NCBI GenBank assembly: GCA_016987375.1
Contig: PJRA01000016.1
Coordinates: 649,043 to 713,042, forward strand
Direction: 5' to 3'
DNA from: Brachionus koreanus
Taxonomy: Eukaryota; Rotifera; Eurotatoria; Ploima; Brachionidae
DNA: 64,000 nucleotides
The notes under the pieces were generated by a model. That model was not told the DNA's origin. It saw nothing but the letters and a program-made list of their open reading frames with translations, and made no database searches. The translations under genes were made by a program, and so were the position numbers. Shown here one piece after another: positions 25,238 to 35,500 of this stretch (within the stretch, counting starts at the first letter, position 1; every line of letters begins with the position of its first letter).

Positions 25238-27021
25238 CAAAATTTTTTATTATTGCTTATAAAAAAAAATCTGAAAAGTCTGTCTATTTTAAAATCTGAA
25301 AAAATATTTACCACAACAAAAATTATTTAATTTTATTACTTATTTATTTATATTTTATTAAAAAAAAACTGTCAAAAAAAGTGACATATAAAGTCAATAA
25401 AACTTAAAAAAAATCCCAGCGCCATTGACTGTTAAAGCTAAATAAGTCAGTATCTATTGCTGGTAGGGACAAGATATTATTTTTTTTGTTGCTCATTTTA
25501 TTAAATTGAATAATGGGAATTCTTAATTCATATCCAATTCTATATAAAAATAAAAAAAATATTCATTACACTAAGTAGACATTTTATTTATTTAAAATAA
25601 ATTTTTACAAATAACATAATTAAATAAAATCTTTTTATATATTAATTTGTTTTAACCTACTACTGTCTTTAAGTATTTATAAAAATTCAATTCAGCATTT
25701 ATTTTTAAATGAAAAAAATCTTTAGTTTACTAGAGAACTTAAATTAATAAGTTTTATGAAATTTGATTAGTTTTTAGTAATTTTATACAGTCATTATAAT
25801 ATTTAACCATTTCATCATTGATTTTTTGGGACAAAAATTCTCAAGATGTCCGTTCAATTCTTAAAATAAAAAAATAATGAAAATAAACAAAAATCACACT
25901 AAATATTAAATTTATTAAAAACAAAATTATAATATGTTAAAATTAATTTTTTTTAAAAAAATAAAAACATAATTAATAAAGTTAAAAATTTGTTAGAGTA
26001 TCTTTCTTAAAAATTAAAAAACCATTATTTTCACCATTCGGTTGATTTTGCATTAATTGGTCCTTAAGTCTTAACTCTCGTTCATAATTTTCTAATTGTA
26101 TTTGTTGAAAAATTGGGCTTGCTGTCTTCTAGTTTGATCTTCTAATTCTAATATTTTTTCTTGCTGTCTTCTATTTTGTTCTTCTAATTCTAAAATTTTG
26201 TTGAAATTGAAAAATCAAAATTTTTCAACAATTTTTGTTCGTTTAACGATCGGTAATTTCGTCGTTCCCACTAAACCATTCTTCTTAAAATTTAATAAGC
26301 AGACTATGTGGGAAGTTACCGATAATCAAGCTAAATTTTGTCAATTGGACAACAGCCAGTCAATAAAAGGTAACTTATTTATATTTCTTTTTTACCGCAT
26401 GCTTGAATTTTTTGAGTCATTTTTCTAATTTGAAAAAATGAAAAATATATAGTATATTTTGTTTGAAAAATTAAATGCATTTACCTCTAAAGTTTATTTT
26501 ATTTATTTCTATCAAAAATGTAAAATTAACTTTACAATTTCGAGTATTTTTTAGCGGAATCAAAAGTAATTTGTCTGAAATCCAAAATAAATAGGAAAAT
26601 TGAATAGTTTGGTTATAGAACCGTAAAATTTTCATTTTTTGCATTTTTATAGAATCTTGAGTTTTTTAACACTCCAAGTCCCGAGCTTATTTTTCGATCC
26701 TTAATGATTACCTTATTTTTTAACTTTTTTATCATGAAAACAGAAATTTTCGGCAACAAAAATTATTTAATTTATCTATTGCTCCAACCCCTTTATAACA
26801 AATTAATTTTAATTTTATCTGCTTTTTGTAATATAGTGAATTTGAGTTAAAATAACATTTAATTATTTGTCTTAAATTAAAAACAAGATTAACAAAAATA
26901 GTTCTCTCTGTTGCATAATTAATTGAAATTTTATTTGAAATAAAATAGAAAAAAATTATTTATTTTCATATATATGTATATAAATAAATTGTCTTTTTTA
27001 AATCAAAAAAGCAAAAAATAA
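25238..27021. other. intergenic region with a degenerate coding scrap
   Basis: AT-rich. The only structured part is the coiled-coil scrap on the minus strand near 25985-26215 and a short open stretch on the plus strand at 26204-26370. The rest shows no exon-like signal. Confidence 0.45.
25985..26215 (-). pseudogene. degenerate coiled-coil fragment with a tandem duplication
   Basis: On the minus strand a Glu/Gln-rich repeat appears twice in tandem (KILELEEQNRRQQE then KILELEDQTRRQQA; about 40 nt each, near 26161-26200 and 26119-26157). After a frame change a third helix reads QIQLENYERELRLKDQLMQNQ before a stop. Such Arg/Gln-rich C-terminal coils are common in Myb/SANT-like transposon-derived proteins, but no DNA-binding part is present. 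I treat it as a broken gene end; function unknown. Confidence 0.35.
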
Positions 27022-29187
27022 ATGTCTAATAAAAACTTTAGTTTTACGGGCTTTAAATTAAAATCTAATGCCCCATTAGACAAAACCAAACAACATGTAC
27101 AGTCTAATTTTACCAAGCCATCTTATGGCGGCACTACGTTTTCCATGAAGCACTCAACTGAAGAGGATTACTTTGATTCAGATGAAGGCGGAGAAAAATC
27201 AAACTCAAAGCCCTATCAACCGGCTTCGGACAGCGAGGAAAGCGAAGACGATCCATTGGACTCTTTCATGGCTGGTATTGAAAAAAAGGCTAAACAAGAC
27301 CTGGAAAAAATGGGGACAAAAACCGAGGACAAAAAAATTGTCAAAGGAACTAGAGATGACATTGAGAATGAGGATGATCAGGAGAGCTATTTTAGGTGGC
27401 TTGAGGAGAACCCGAATGCAGGAGTCCAACAAGCAGATGAAGACGACCAAAACATCGAGTACGATCATGATGGCAACATAATAGTGCCTGAAAAAAAAAA
27501 ATTCATAGACCCATTGCCCCCTATAGACCACTCTAAAATTGAATATGAAAAATTTGACAAAAATTTTTACCTCGAACATGAAGAAATCAAAGCTTTGACT
27601 CAAAGTCAAGTCGATGAATTGAGAAAAAAACTAGGAATAAGAGTAACCGGTGCTTCTATCGCCAAACCAGTGTGCAGCTTTGCTCACTTTAACTTTGACG
27701 AACTTCTCATGAAACAAATTAGAAAATCAGAATTCACTACACCAACACCAATTCAAGCTCAAGCAATACCAATAGCTCTCTCCGGCAGAGATATTATCGG
27801 CATTGCTAAGACTGGTAGTGGCAAAACAGACGCTTATCTTTGGCCTTCATTGATTCATATAATGAATCAAAAAGAACTTCAGCCTGATGATGGACCAATA
27901 GTGCTTATACTAGCACCAACTAGAGAATTGGTACAACAAATTTACTCAGAGGCTAAAAAATTTGCCAAAGTTTACAACATAGCTTGCACTTGTGCGTATG
28001 GTGGCGGCAGTTTGTACGAACAGACCCTTGCTTGTCAAGAAGGAGTCGAACTTTTGGTAACTACACCTGGTAGATTGATAGATTTGATAAAAAAAAAAGG
28101 AACAAATTTAAAAAGAGTTACATTTTTGGTTCTAGACGAAGCTGACCGCATGTTCGACATGGGCTTCGAGCCTCAAGTCACTTCTATAGCCAATCATGTC
28201 AGACCAGATCGGCAAGTTTTGCTATTTAGTGCCACTTTTAAGAAAAAAATAGAAAAACTAGCCAGACATATATTGGTCGATCCGGTTCGAATAATACAAG
28301 GCGAACTAGGCGAAGCTAATCAGGATATAACTCAAATAATAAAGGTATTTCAAGAAGGACCCCAAAAATGGACTTGGCTTAATTCAAAATTGGTTGAGTT
28401 TACATCCAAAGGAAAAGTTTTGATATTTGTCACCCAAAAAGTCAATTCAGCTGAGCTGACCAAAAATTTGGAACAATTAATGTTTAAAGTGGGTCTATTG
28501 CATGGTGATATGCATCAAGATGATCGTAATAAGGTGATAAATGACTTCAAAAAGACACCTGATTTGCATATACTAGTTGCGACTGATGTGGCTGCAAGAG
28601 GCCTTGATATACCTACAATAAAGACTGTGATAAATTACGACGTGGCTAGAGATATTGATACGCACATTCACCGTATTGGAAGAACAGGTCGTGCGGGTGA
28701 AAAAGGAATTGCATATACACTGATCACTAGCAAGGACAAGGAGTTTTGTCCGCATTTGGTTCGAAATTTGGAAGAGACTGATCAGGAAGTGCCCAGAGAA
28801 TTGCTCGAAATTGCTGAACAAGTACCCTGGTTTAAAAATCAAAGGCATAAAAATTTCAAATCAAGTGGTTTAAGTTCAGGTGGTGCCAAAATGAATTTTA
28901 AACAAAGACAAAGGCCTGGTCTAGGTCTTGGCTCTGCGTCTAGTTCAACTAGCAATAAGTCTTCTGGATCTAACAACTCGATTAGTATTGCAACAGCTGG
29001 TCCTGGCACTAATCGAGCTGCTGCTCTAAAACAAGCGTTTTCTAATCAATTCAAGTCAAGTTTTGTCAGTGCTAGTCAAAATTTGATTACGTCTTGTGCG
29101 GTGCCTAACAGTGTCAAATATCAAAAAAGAGAATCCGCTGATCAAAATGATGATAAGAAGAAAAAAAGTAGATGGGATAACCAATAG
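27022..29187 (+). CDS. DDX42: DEAD-box RNA helicase DDX42
   Basis: An intronless 721-aa ORF. All helicase motifs are intact: Q motif FTTPTPIQAQAIP, motif I AKTGSGKT (262-269), PTREL, TPGR, DEAD (372-375), SAT (403-405), ATDVAARGLD and HRIGRTGR (550-557). The N-terminal block before the Q motif (EKFDKNFYLEHEEIKALT, then LGIRVTG) and the Phe/Gly-rich start FSFTGFKLKS are diagnostic of DDX42, the SF3b-associated RNA chaperone of U2 snRNP assembly. The C-terminal tail is Ser/Asn-rich and ends in a basic KKKKSRWDNQ. It is shorter than vertebrate DDX42 (about 940 aa), the difference lying in the tail. The start is the first Met in frame. Confidence 0.93.
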   Translation: MSNKNFSFTGFKLKSNAPLDKTKQHVQSNFTKPSYGGTTFSMKHSTEEDYFDSDEGGEKSNSKPYQPASDSEESEDDPLDSFMAGIEKKAKQDLEKMGTKTEDKKIVKGTRDDIENEDDQESYFRWLEENPNAGVQQADEDDQNIEYDHDGNIIVPEKKKFIDPLPPIDHSKIEYEKFDKNFYLEHEEIKALTQSQVDELRKKLGIRVTGASIAKPVCSFAHFNFDELLMKQIRKSEFTTPTPIQAQAIPIALSGRDIIGIAKTGSGKTDAYLWPSLIHIMNQKELQPDDGPIVLILAPTRELVQQIYSEAKKFAKVYNIACTCAYGGGSLYEQTLACQEGVELLVTTPGRLIDLIKKKGTNLKRVTFLVLDEADRMFDMGFEPQVTSIANHVRPDRQVLLFSATFKKKIEKLARHILVDPVRIIQGELGEANQDITQIIKVFQEGPQKWTWLNSKLVEFTSKGKVLIFVTQKVNSAELTKNLEQLMFKVGLLHGDMHQDDRNKVINDFKKTPDLHILVATDVAARGLDIPTIKTVINYDVARDIDTHIHRIGRTGRAGEKGIAYTLITSKDKEFCPHLVRNLEETDQEVPRELLEIAEQVPWFKNQRHKNFKSSGLSSGGAKMNFKQRQRPGLGLGSASSSTSNKSSGSNNSISIATAGPGTNRAAALKQAFSNQFKSSFVSASQNLITSCAVPNSVKYQKRESADQNDDKKKKSRWDNQ

Positions 29188-29754
29188 AGTGAATTATTTG
29201 ACTTATGATTTTTTTTTTGTTTTTATTAACATTTTTTTGTTGTTATAAATTTTTAAAATAGATGTGTAAATTTAAATACAAATTATGAATTTATACTTTT
29301 AATTCATTACTAAATTTTTTTTTAATTTTGAATTTTGTCATTTTTGTCATCCATTGATAGATCAATTTACCCCGTAAATTTTGCAAGTAAATAATCAATT
29401 GTTCAAAAATGATATTAAAAATGACTTAAGCATTAGAATTATTTTTTTAAATTCAGATAATACTAATAATAATAATAATAATTAACATTCTACGGTCAGG
29501 TTTAGTTTAACTAAACTGACAAAGCAGGAATACTAACCTAATCCCGCTATAGTAGACAGATATTTTATTTGAACAAAAAAAATTTGAATCGACATTTTTT
29601 TAAAATTGGACAAAAATGTTTAGGATCTTGTTATTTAAAAATGTCTTTCATCAAAAATATATCTAAATATTTAGAATTAAATCAACTAATTTTTTTCCAA
29701 TTTTTAGTTTTCAATTAAAGAAATTATAAGAATTTTTTTTTTTAGCTCGGGCTA
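29188..29754. other. intergenic region
   Basis: DDX42 3' flank. AT-rich, with a short TAA trinucleotide repeat at about 29464-29482. No gene seen. Confidence 0.5.
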
Positions 29755-30300
29755 CTTGAATCTGAAAAAGAAAATAAAGAGCTTGTTCGAATATTACTTT
29801 GCTTGCAGATACAGCCGATTCTATAACAAACAGATTCAAATCAACACTTTATCCGAAAGCAAATAATTTTAAGCGTTTAATGTGTTGGTTTCATATGAGA
29901 AAAGCTGTTTATCATCAAATAAATGAAATTAAAGACAACAAATTACAAGATTATAAATATTGTCTTCTTTTAATATTTTTTTTTTGTCAAAAAAATAATT
30001 TTTATTTTTTTATTTATTTGTTTACTTTACTAAGCTAATGTTCTTTCAGATAAAAACATAAAAGTTAAACTTATTCAAATTTCAACAGTCCGATATATTT
30101 TGAATCTAAAATATGATACTCCCTCTAACATAGTGAGGAATATTTCAAGGCAGGGTTGAGTCATTCTGTTCCACTCGTTGACAGACTGGCGCAAGGATAT
30201 AAGAAAGATTTAAAATCAAGATATAATGAATATCATACTCCAATGTGTGATTGCGACATTCTACATATCTTCTTTTTTTCTTGAGCCATCAAATATCTCA
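29755..30300 (+). pseudogene. MULE-type transposase fragment
   Basis: The stretch at 29799-29960 reads ADTADSITNRFKSTLYP and then RLMCWFHMRKAVYHQI. This matches the MULE transposase block (xADaAdAIxNgF...RvMCWaHmxRxV). The second catalytic acid region and SWIM zinc finger expected downstream are not recognisable and stops interrupt every frame. It is an isolated dead fragment. No terminal inverted repeats were found around it by eye. Confidence 0.6.
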
Positions 30301-30942
30301 ACTTATGAAATGTATCCTAATATCTGTTTCATTATATCTTTTTTTAATATTTTCTTTTTTTTTAAATTATTTTTATTATATTTTATTTATTTTTTAATCT
30401 GAAGGACCATTAACTAGGTGGAAGAAACGAAAAATCAAATAATCAATTATATTTAAACTTTTATAAAAATAAAATCTTAAAAATAAATTTTCAAAGGAAT
30501 TTTATAAGAAATCTTATTAATTTTTTTATCAAAATGTATTTAAAAACGAAAAAAATTTTTAATTGATTTTTATAAGAAAAAATTCTCTCTTTTCTCTTAA
30601 AGCGATGCATCAAAGTATATCTTAATTTCAATGAACATAGAAGACAAATTCCGTTCAATTAATGGGTCAATTTTTTGTACTGGACAAAAAATAACTTAGA
30701 AAAAAATATTATTTTTAAAAAAACATAAATAAAATATTGAATTTCGTTTCAAATTTTCAATATTAAATCATAATTGTTTTGTTAATTGAAATTAATCATG
30801 AAAAAATCTAAAACTAATGACTAAAATAAAATAATTATTATTTTTGCAAAATTTATTTTTATTAAAAATTGAATAAAAAAATTCAAAATTTTTAAAATTA
30901 TTAGAAAAGTTGCTTGGAAAGCAAATGATTTAAACATTTTGA
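30301..30942. other. AT-rich stretch without genes
   Basis: Nothing coding seen. It is the 3' flank of the minus-strand 175-aa gene. Confidence 0.5.
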
Positions 30943-31470
30943 CTACATGCTTGACGAAGACATATTTAAACATTTGAATACTTTTTGCTTGTTGACATTA
31001 AAAACTTTCTTTTTCTTTGACAATTCCCGCACTTCTTTTATTCTAGGTATTTCTGGTATTTGACGCTTGAATGGTGTTGCTATTTTTACTTGATTTGCAG
31101 CATTATGTTCTCTAAATGGCATTGATTCATCAAAAAGTAGACATTTTTTGATGTTCTGCGTTTCCATTTCTATAAATGATGAACTTAATTTTGTCGATGA
31201 GCTTGAGTCTAGATCACTACTTGTTGAATTAAATATGAGACCACTCAAATCTTGGTTAATTGGATATTTTTTGGAGTAGCATGTCAAACTTTCACAAGAA
31301 GCTTTTAGTGAATTGTACCCGGACGAGATGGGTGTTAAACTTTGAAACAATACTTTGTCCTTAGGAGTCGAATTAAGGGACAAATTTTTATGAAGTTGCA
31401 TCAATTGACTTGACAATAGGCTGGCTGTTTTGGCCATTTCTAGTATTAAACTCAAATTTTCAGATTCCAT
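30943..31470 (-). CDS. uncharacterised 175-aa protein
   Basis: A single complete ORF starting at a good ATG. Not recognised. The N-terminus is helical (MESENLSLILEMAKTASLLS) with no signal peptide. The middle is Ser/Thr-rich. The C-terminal third is basic, with a TPFKRQIPEIPRIKEV stretch and a KKKK cluster that could be a nuclear localisation signal. Low-complexity Ser composition and no hydrophobic core suggest an intrinsically disordered nuclear or cytoskeletal adaptor. Codon use matches its neighbours. Confidence 0.55.
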   Translation of the reverse strand: MESENLSLILEMAKTASLLSSQLMQLHKNLSLNSTPKDKVLFQSLTPISSGYNSLKASCESLTCYSKKYPINQDLSGLIFNSTSSDLDSSSSTKLSSSFIEMETQNIKKCLLFDESMPFREHNAANQVKIATPFKRQIPEIPRIKEVRELSKKKKVFNVNKQKVFKCLNMSSSSM

Positions 31471-31979
31471 TTCTGCCCAAAAAAAAATTTTTCTGAATGA
31501 AATTTTTTTTTATTCCATCAATTTATTTTATATTGATGTAAATGAATACGTTGCAACCATTTTGCACTTAATTGTTGCAATTTTTTCTTTTTTAATGAAT
31601 TTTAGCGCTCAATAAATAAACAAAAATTCATAACGTACAATCAAAAAAATTTTTTTTTTTAAGAGATTTTTTGGTAAATCAGGACCATTTTCTTAAAAAT
31701 TTTGGCCGTTCAACAAAATTTTTCACTCATAATTATATCATGCAACTTTTTAATTAATAAATATTTTAAATATTTTATTCTATTTAGATCAAATGCTTTA
31801 ATATGCCGTAAACAAAATAAATTTGGCGCAATTTTTTTCTAGAAAATTTTCCGTTTTATTTCAAATAACATCTAATTAATAAGCAACTGATTTTTTAATT
31901 TAATTGAAAAAAAGATAAGAAAATTATTTGTTAAATATATTATTTTATTAATGCTAAGTTTAATTTTGAAAAAAAAAAA
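31471..31979. other. intergenic region
   Basis: AT-rich, between two minus-strand genes. Holds the promoter side of the 175-aa gene and the 3' flank of the Tyr-rich gene. No exon seen. Confidence 0.5.
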
Positions 31980-32627
31980 TTAGTATTTAGATTTTTTGTA
32001 TTTATCATCATACTTATTTTTGTAATCATTCTTATAGTTATCATACTTCTTGCCGTCATCATACTTTTTATCGTATTTGTCATATTTTTTTTCATATTTA
32101 TTATCATGGTTGTCATATTTTTTTCCATATTTATTATCATAGTTGTCATATTTTTTCTCATACTTATTATCATAGTTTTTGTAATTGTTGTGTTCATATT
32201 TGTTATCATACTGTTTAGGATTTGGGTATTGATAGTTATTGTATTTTTTCTCGTAGTTTTGTGGATATTTGCTTGGATAATTTGGCTTATAGTCATTTTT
32301 GTATCCGGCATTGTAACCATTACCATAATGTGGCGAATAGCTGTTTAATTTGTAGCCATTGTTGTAAGTTGGGTACTGTTTGTGACCATATGTATGACCA
32401 TATTTATTGTAACCATTGTACTTGTTTGGATACCCGGAATGGTAATTATGGGAATGATAATTGGGCTTTTTGTAGTATTTTGTTGACATGGCATACTGCT
32501 GGTAATTATCGGCCTTGTACGGCTCGTAGTAAGGCTTTTTGTATTCATAGTGAGGAACATCGTATATGTGCGATGTAGAAATCGCACCTATAAACAAGGC
32601 TCCCAGCACAATCAAAAAATTATTCAT
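31980..32627 (-). CDS. secreted Tyr/Lys/Asn-rich repetitive protein (215 aa)
   Basis: A signal peptide (residues 1-18, LIVLGALFIGAIS) precedes a completely low-complexity body. I count about 50 tyrosines in 215 residues and no cysteine. Lys, Asn, Asp, Pro and His make up most of the rest. The first half has PxY and NGY-type motifs (GYPNKYNGYNKYG). The second half is a degenerate tandem repeat of a unit like NKYEKKYDNYD. Tyr/Lys-rich secreted proteins occur as DOPA-based adhesives and in cuticle or egg-shell matrices. A structural or adhesive role is inferred from composition only. No homologue is recognised. Confidence 0.75.
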   Translation of the reverse strand: MNNFLIVLGALFIGAISTSHIYDVPHYEYKKPYYEPYKADNYQQYAMSTKYYKKPNYHSHNYHSGYPNKYNGYNKYGHTYGHKQYPTYNNGYKLNSYSPHYGNGYNAGYKNDYKPNYPSKYPQNYEKKYNNYQYPNPKQYDNKYEHNNYKNYDNKYEKKYDNYDNKYGKKYDNHDNKYEKKYDKYDKKYDDGKKYDNYKNDYKNKYDDKYKKSKY

Positions 32628-32780
32628 TCTAGCTTTTTTTCAAATTCTTATTGTTAAAGAATTTTTATTATTTGAGAATAATAGAATTTTTTTTGATAAT
32701 TTATAGTATTTTTGAGAGAAATTACTAAACTATTATAGTTTAATTAGGAAAAATTTGTCAATTTGTTTATTGAAAAAAAG

Positions 32781-34771
32781 TCAGGCTGAAATTTCAAAAA
32801 TATATTTTTGAATATATGGATTAACAAAATATTTTAAAAAGTTAAACAAGCTTTTAAATGAGATAAAAAATTGCTCAGACTCAAATCTGCACTTTAGATG
32901 CTCGCTTGTTTCGGGCAAGTCTAATGACAAATTACTAGTCAAATTAATTTCTAATTCAGGCATGGTGCTCATAATTAGCTCACTAAATTAGTAAATAAAA
33001 TTTAATATTTAAAGCTGGGTAAATAAAAAATTTTTACTTGTGTTGAATTGAAAATTTGAAAAGCACACACAATGATTCTTTGAAGACTAAAATAAATTCG
33101 AGAGTTTTTTCATCTGACAAAACAACACTAATCACTTTAAACATTTCGTTTTGATCATTTACCTCTAATTAGTTCAATTAATGTTAATTTTAGTTATTCA
33201 AGTTAAATTTATCTACCAAGATTTAATATTTGAGTGTATAAATCAAAAACGATTTTGTCATATTGTTTGTTAGATGCCTCTAAATTAAAGAGATATTTTT
33301 TTTAGTTCTGAAATAAATAAAAAAATTTTTGATCACAAAAGTTGGCTATCTGCTTTTGTTTATTAAAAAAAAATAAATCTTTATATCTCTAATCCAAGAG
33401 TGAATAAAAAAATTTTGCATTTTTATAGATTTTTATAATTAATCAATAAAAAAGTAATAGTTAGCTCTAACCATTATGCTCTAAAGTCTTTTGTCATTTA
33501 AAATTTTTCAAACCAGTCTTGTACCCTTCTTACTTTAAGCACATTTTCACCTTCCATTAGACATATATCAATAGGAATTGCTGTTTTTTTGATGGTCCTT
33601 TTTAAAATAATGACGAAACAGTACCAAAATTTCGAAGTTGTAATTTTAAGTTTTTATAATTGAATAAACAAAGAGTAGCATTTTGAAAAGAATTTGATTC
33701 TGATTATTCTTACATGTAATTTGACTTAAAATTTTAGAATTACAAAGATGCTAAAATCAGAAATATCGAACCTTTTAAAAAACGCAAAATTTTATGACTA
33801 AACATAACATGAATTAGAAATTATCAATTTGGCAAATTGAAGTTTATCTTAATGATCAAATTTAAAATCTAAAAAATATTAATTAAAAAAATTTTTTTTA
33901 TTAATTTTAGAGTAAAAGTTTTATTTGATTTTCTAACATTAAGTTAACATTTAATGTTAGTGCTTGGTGTTCTTATTTAGAAAAAGACATTAATGAACTT
34001 GAGAAAGTTAAAAGAAGTGCAACAAAGTTTATTCCAGAACTGCGTGACTTGGATTATCAACAACGTTTTTTAAGGCTAGATTCAACTAACTTGAGTACAA
34101 GAACATTAAAAGGAGATCTAATTCAGAAGTACAAACTAATAAACAATTATGAAAAAATTGAAATTAAATTGAAGCTGAAGACACAAATTGAGGAGAAATA
34201 GCCACTGTCTAACGAATAAAGAGCTGTATTACGAGATAAAACTTTTTTACACATAGATAGTTTGCTGATTGGATGGTGAAACAAAAGGAATCGACTGCCA
34301 CAGCTCTTTAGAGCTATGCTTAGATAATCTCTAAGCTGCAGTTTAATCTACTACTAATGTTAAACTTTATTTTCTATGTCTGCAAATTTCACCAACTATA
34401 AAAGAATTTTTTGAGTTTTCCTTGGAAAATTCTACATTATACTTGGTCATGATTTAACGTGTTTTGCTACACGTGAAAATATGTCTCAGCATTAAATTTT
34501 TCAATTAAAAAATTCTTAAAATTTATAGAATAATTTTTTTAAAGTAATCATTAAATTTTAATCATCAGATATCTATATTTTTTTAAAGTTCTGACTAATA
34601 TTGAGAAACATAAAATAATAAAGTCAAATTAAAAATCATACCGTCCATTTTTTTAAACTGACTTAAAATATTATTTTTTTCTATTTCAAATTCTATTTTT
34701 TCATTTGAATAAACTGAATTTTGCTCAAAAGAAGCTAAAATATCGAATTCTTGCTGGAAAAAACCACTCAT
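32781..34771 (-). CDS. uncharacterised 152-aa protein, three exons
   Basis: Three exons join in phase: 34642-34771, 33038-33164 and 32781-32982 (130 + 127 + 202 nt, 152 codons plus stop). The start ATG at 34771 opens MSGFFQQEFDILASFEQ. The first exon ends in a charged helix (KIEFEIEKNNILSQF). Exon 2 encodes alternating hydrophobic strands (FKVISVVLSDEKTLEFILVF). Exon 3 ends with a helix rich in Phe (FFISFKSLFNFLKYF). A short helix followed by a strand-rich domain and a final helix is reminiscent of RWD-type folds, but I do not recognise the family. The first intron is 1.48 kb and holds LINE and mariner debris. Splice sites are inferred. Confidence 0.55.
33490..33800 (-). pseudogene. mariner transposase fragment, copy 1 (N-terminal HTH)
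   Basis: The minus strand carries MEGENVLKVRRVQDWFEKF. This matches the second helix-turn-helix of mariner transposases (GENxxKVRxxxxWFKRF). About 300 bp of this copy can be aligned with the copy at 45290-45640, including the upstream part. It lies in the first intron of the 152-aa gene. Stops and missing catalytic part make it inactive. Confidence 0.6.
33950..34430 (+). pseudogene. non-LTR retrotransposon RT C-terminal fragment
   Basis: A plus-strand frame reads SAWCSYLEKDINELEKVKRS, then ATKFIPELRDLDYQQRF and LSTRTLKGDLIQKYKLINN. This is the typical post-catalytic end of CR1/RTE-like reverse transcriptases (SPWxxKDIxxLEKVQRRATKxIPxLRxLxYxxRL...RRxRGDLIxxYKIxN). Stop codons follow from about 34201. 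It is a truncated LINE copy inside the large intron of the minus-strand 152-aa gene, in antisense orientation to it. Confidence 0.7.
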
Positions 34772-34918
34772 ACTATTCAAAATTAATAAATTAGAAAAAA
34801 AAAGGGAAATGGTAAAAAGCAATGCTCAATTAGCTGCATTTAAATATTCCAAAAAAAAAAGCATATAAAAATTTTATTTTACCTTGAAATTTTATTTAAA
34901 AAAAAAAAAATATTATAA

Positions 34919-35404
34919 CTAGGCAAACCAACCTCCAATATCAAGTCTATCTAAAACTTTATTTTTTTCCTTATTTTTAAGACTTTGAACCGCTTTTATT
35001 TCATTTTTTTCTTCAATAGTGGGATTTTTCTCCTCAAAAATATCAGGAAACGAAAATTCGGTGTCTTTAAGCTGAACGTAGGCAAATTTCTGGTCTTCCA
35101 TTGGCGGTGACAAAAGCATAGGCCTTTTTGGATGCTCCATATATTCCCCTTTGCGAACCTCAATTCGAACATCTAATACGGGAAGTTTGTACAATTTTTC
35201 CAAATATTGTTTAACATCATTTCGAGTCATTTGCCAATGGCATTCGAATTTAACCATATCTTTGGGAACATTGTGCTCAGGTTTTACTAATTTAAGCCAG
35301 TATAAGGGCATGAAAATTCTGTGTCGGGGATCGCCCGGATTCCAAAGTGGATTTCTTGGCAATGGCTTTTCATGAAGATACCTCAATAAATGTGGATAGC
35401 GCAT
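34919..35404 (-). CDS. MRPL23: mitochondrial ribosomal protein uL23m
   Basis: A single-exon ORF of 161 aa. It shows the MRPL23 pattern: IFMPLYWLKLVKPEHNVPKD near the N-terminus, then FECHWQMTRNDVKQYLEKLY with the family MTRxDVxxYLExxY helix, then KFAYVQLKDTEFSFPDIF. It is a protein of the 39S large subunit at the polypeptide exit-tunnel rim. The C-terminal extension is charged. It lies 96 bp downstream of ADAT3 on the same strand, which permits but does not prove shared transcription. The ATG at 35404 is the first in frame. Confidence 0.88.
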   Translation of the reverse strand: MRYPHLLRYLHEKPLPRNPLWNPGDPRHRIFMPLYWLKLVKPEHNVPKDMVKFECHWQMTRNDVKQYLEKLYKLPVLDVRIEVRKGEYMEHPKRPMLLSPPMEDQKFAYVQLKDTEFSFPDIFEEKNPTIEEKNEIKAVQSLKNKEKNKVLDRLDIGGWFA

Positions 35405-35500
35405 CTTTAAACTAAATTTATTAATAATTAATTACAAAATTTCTTTGAAGACTTTTTAAAGCCTTTCTTTTAATAAATTTTAATAAGTTATGAAAAAATT

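Noticed and set aside
32106..32578. Plus-strand ORFs opposite the Tyr-rich gene
   Set aside because: Their Val/Ile-rich or Cys/His-rich composition is the antisense shadow of the repetitive Tyr/Lys/Asn codons.
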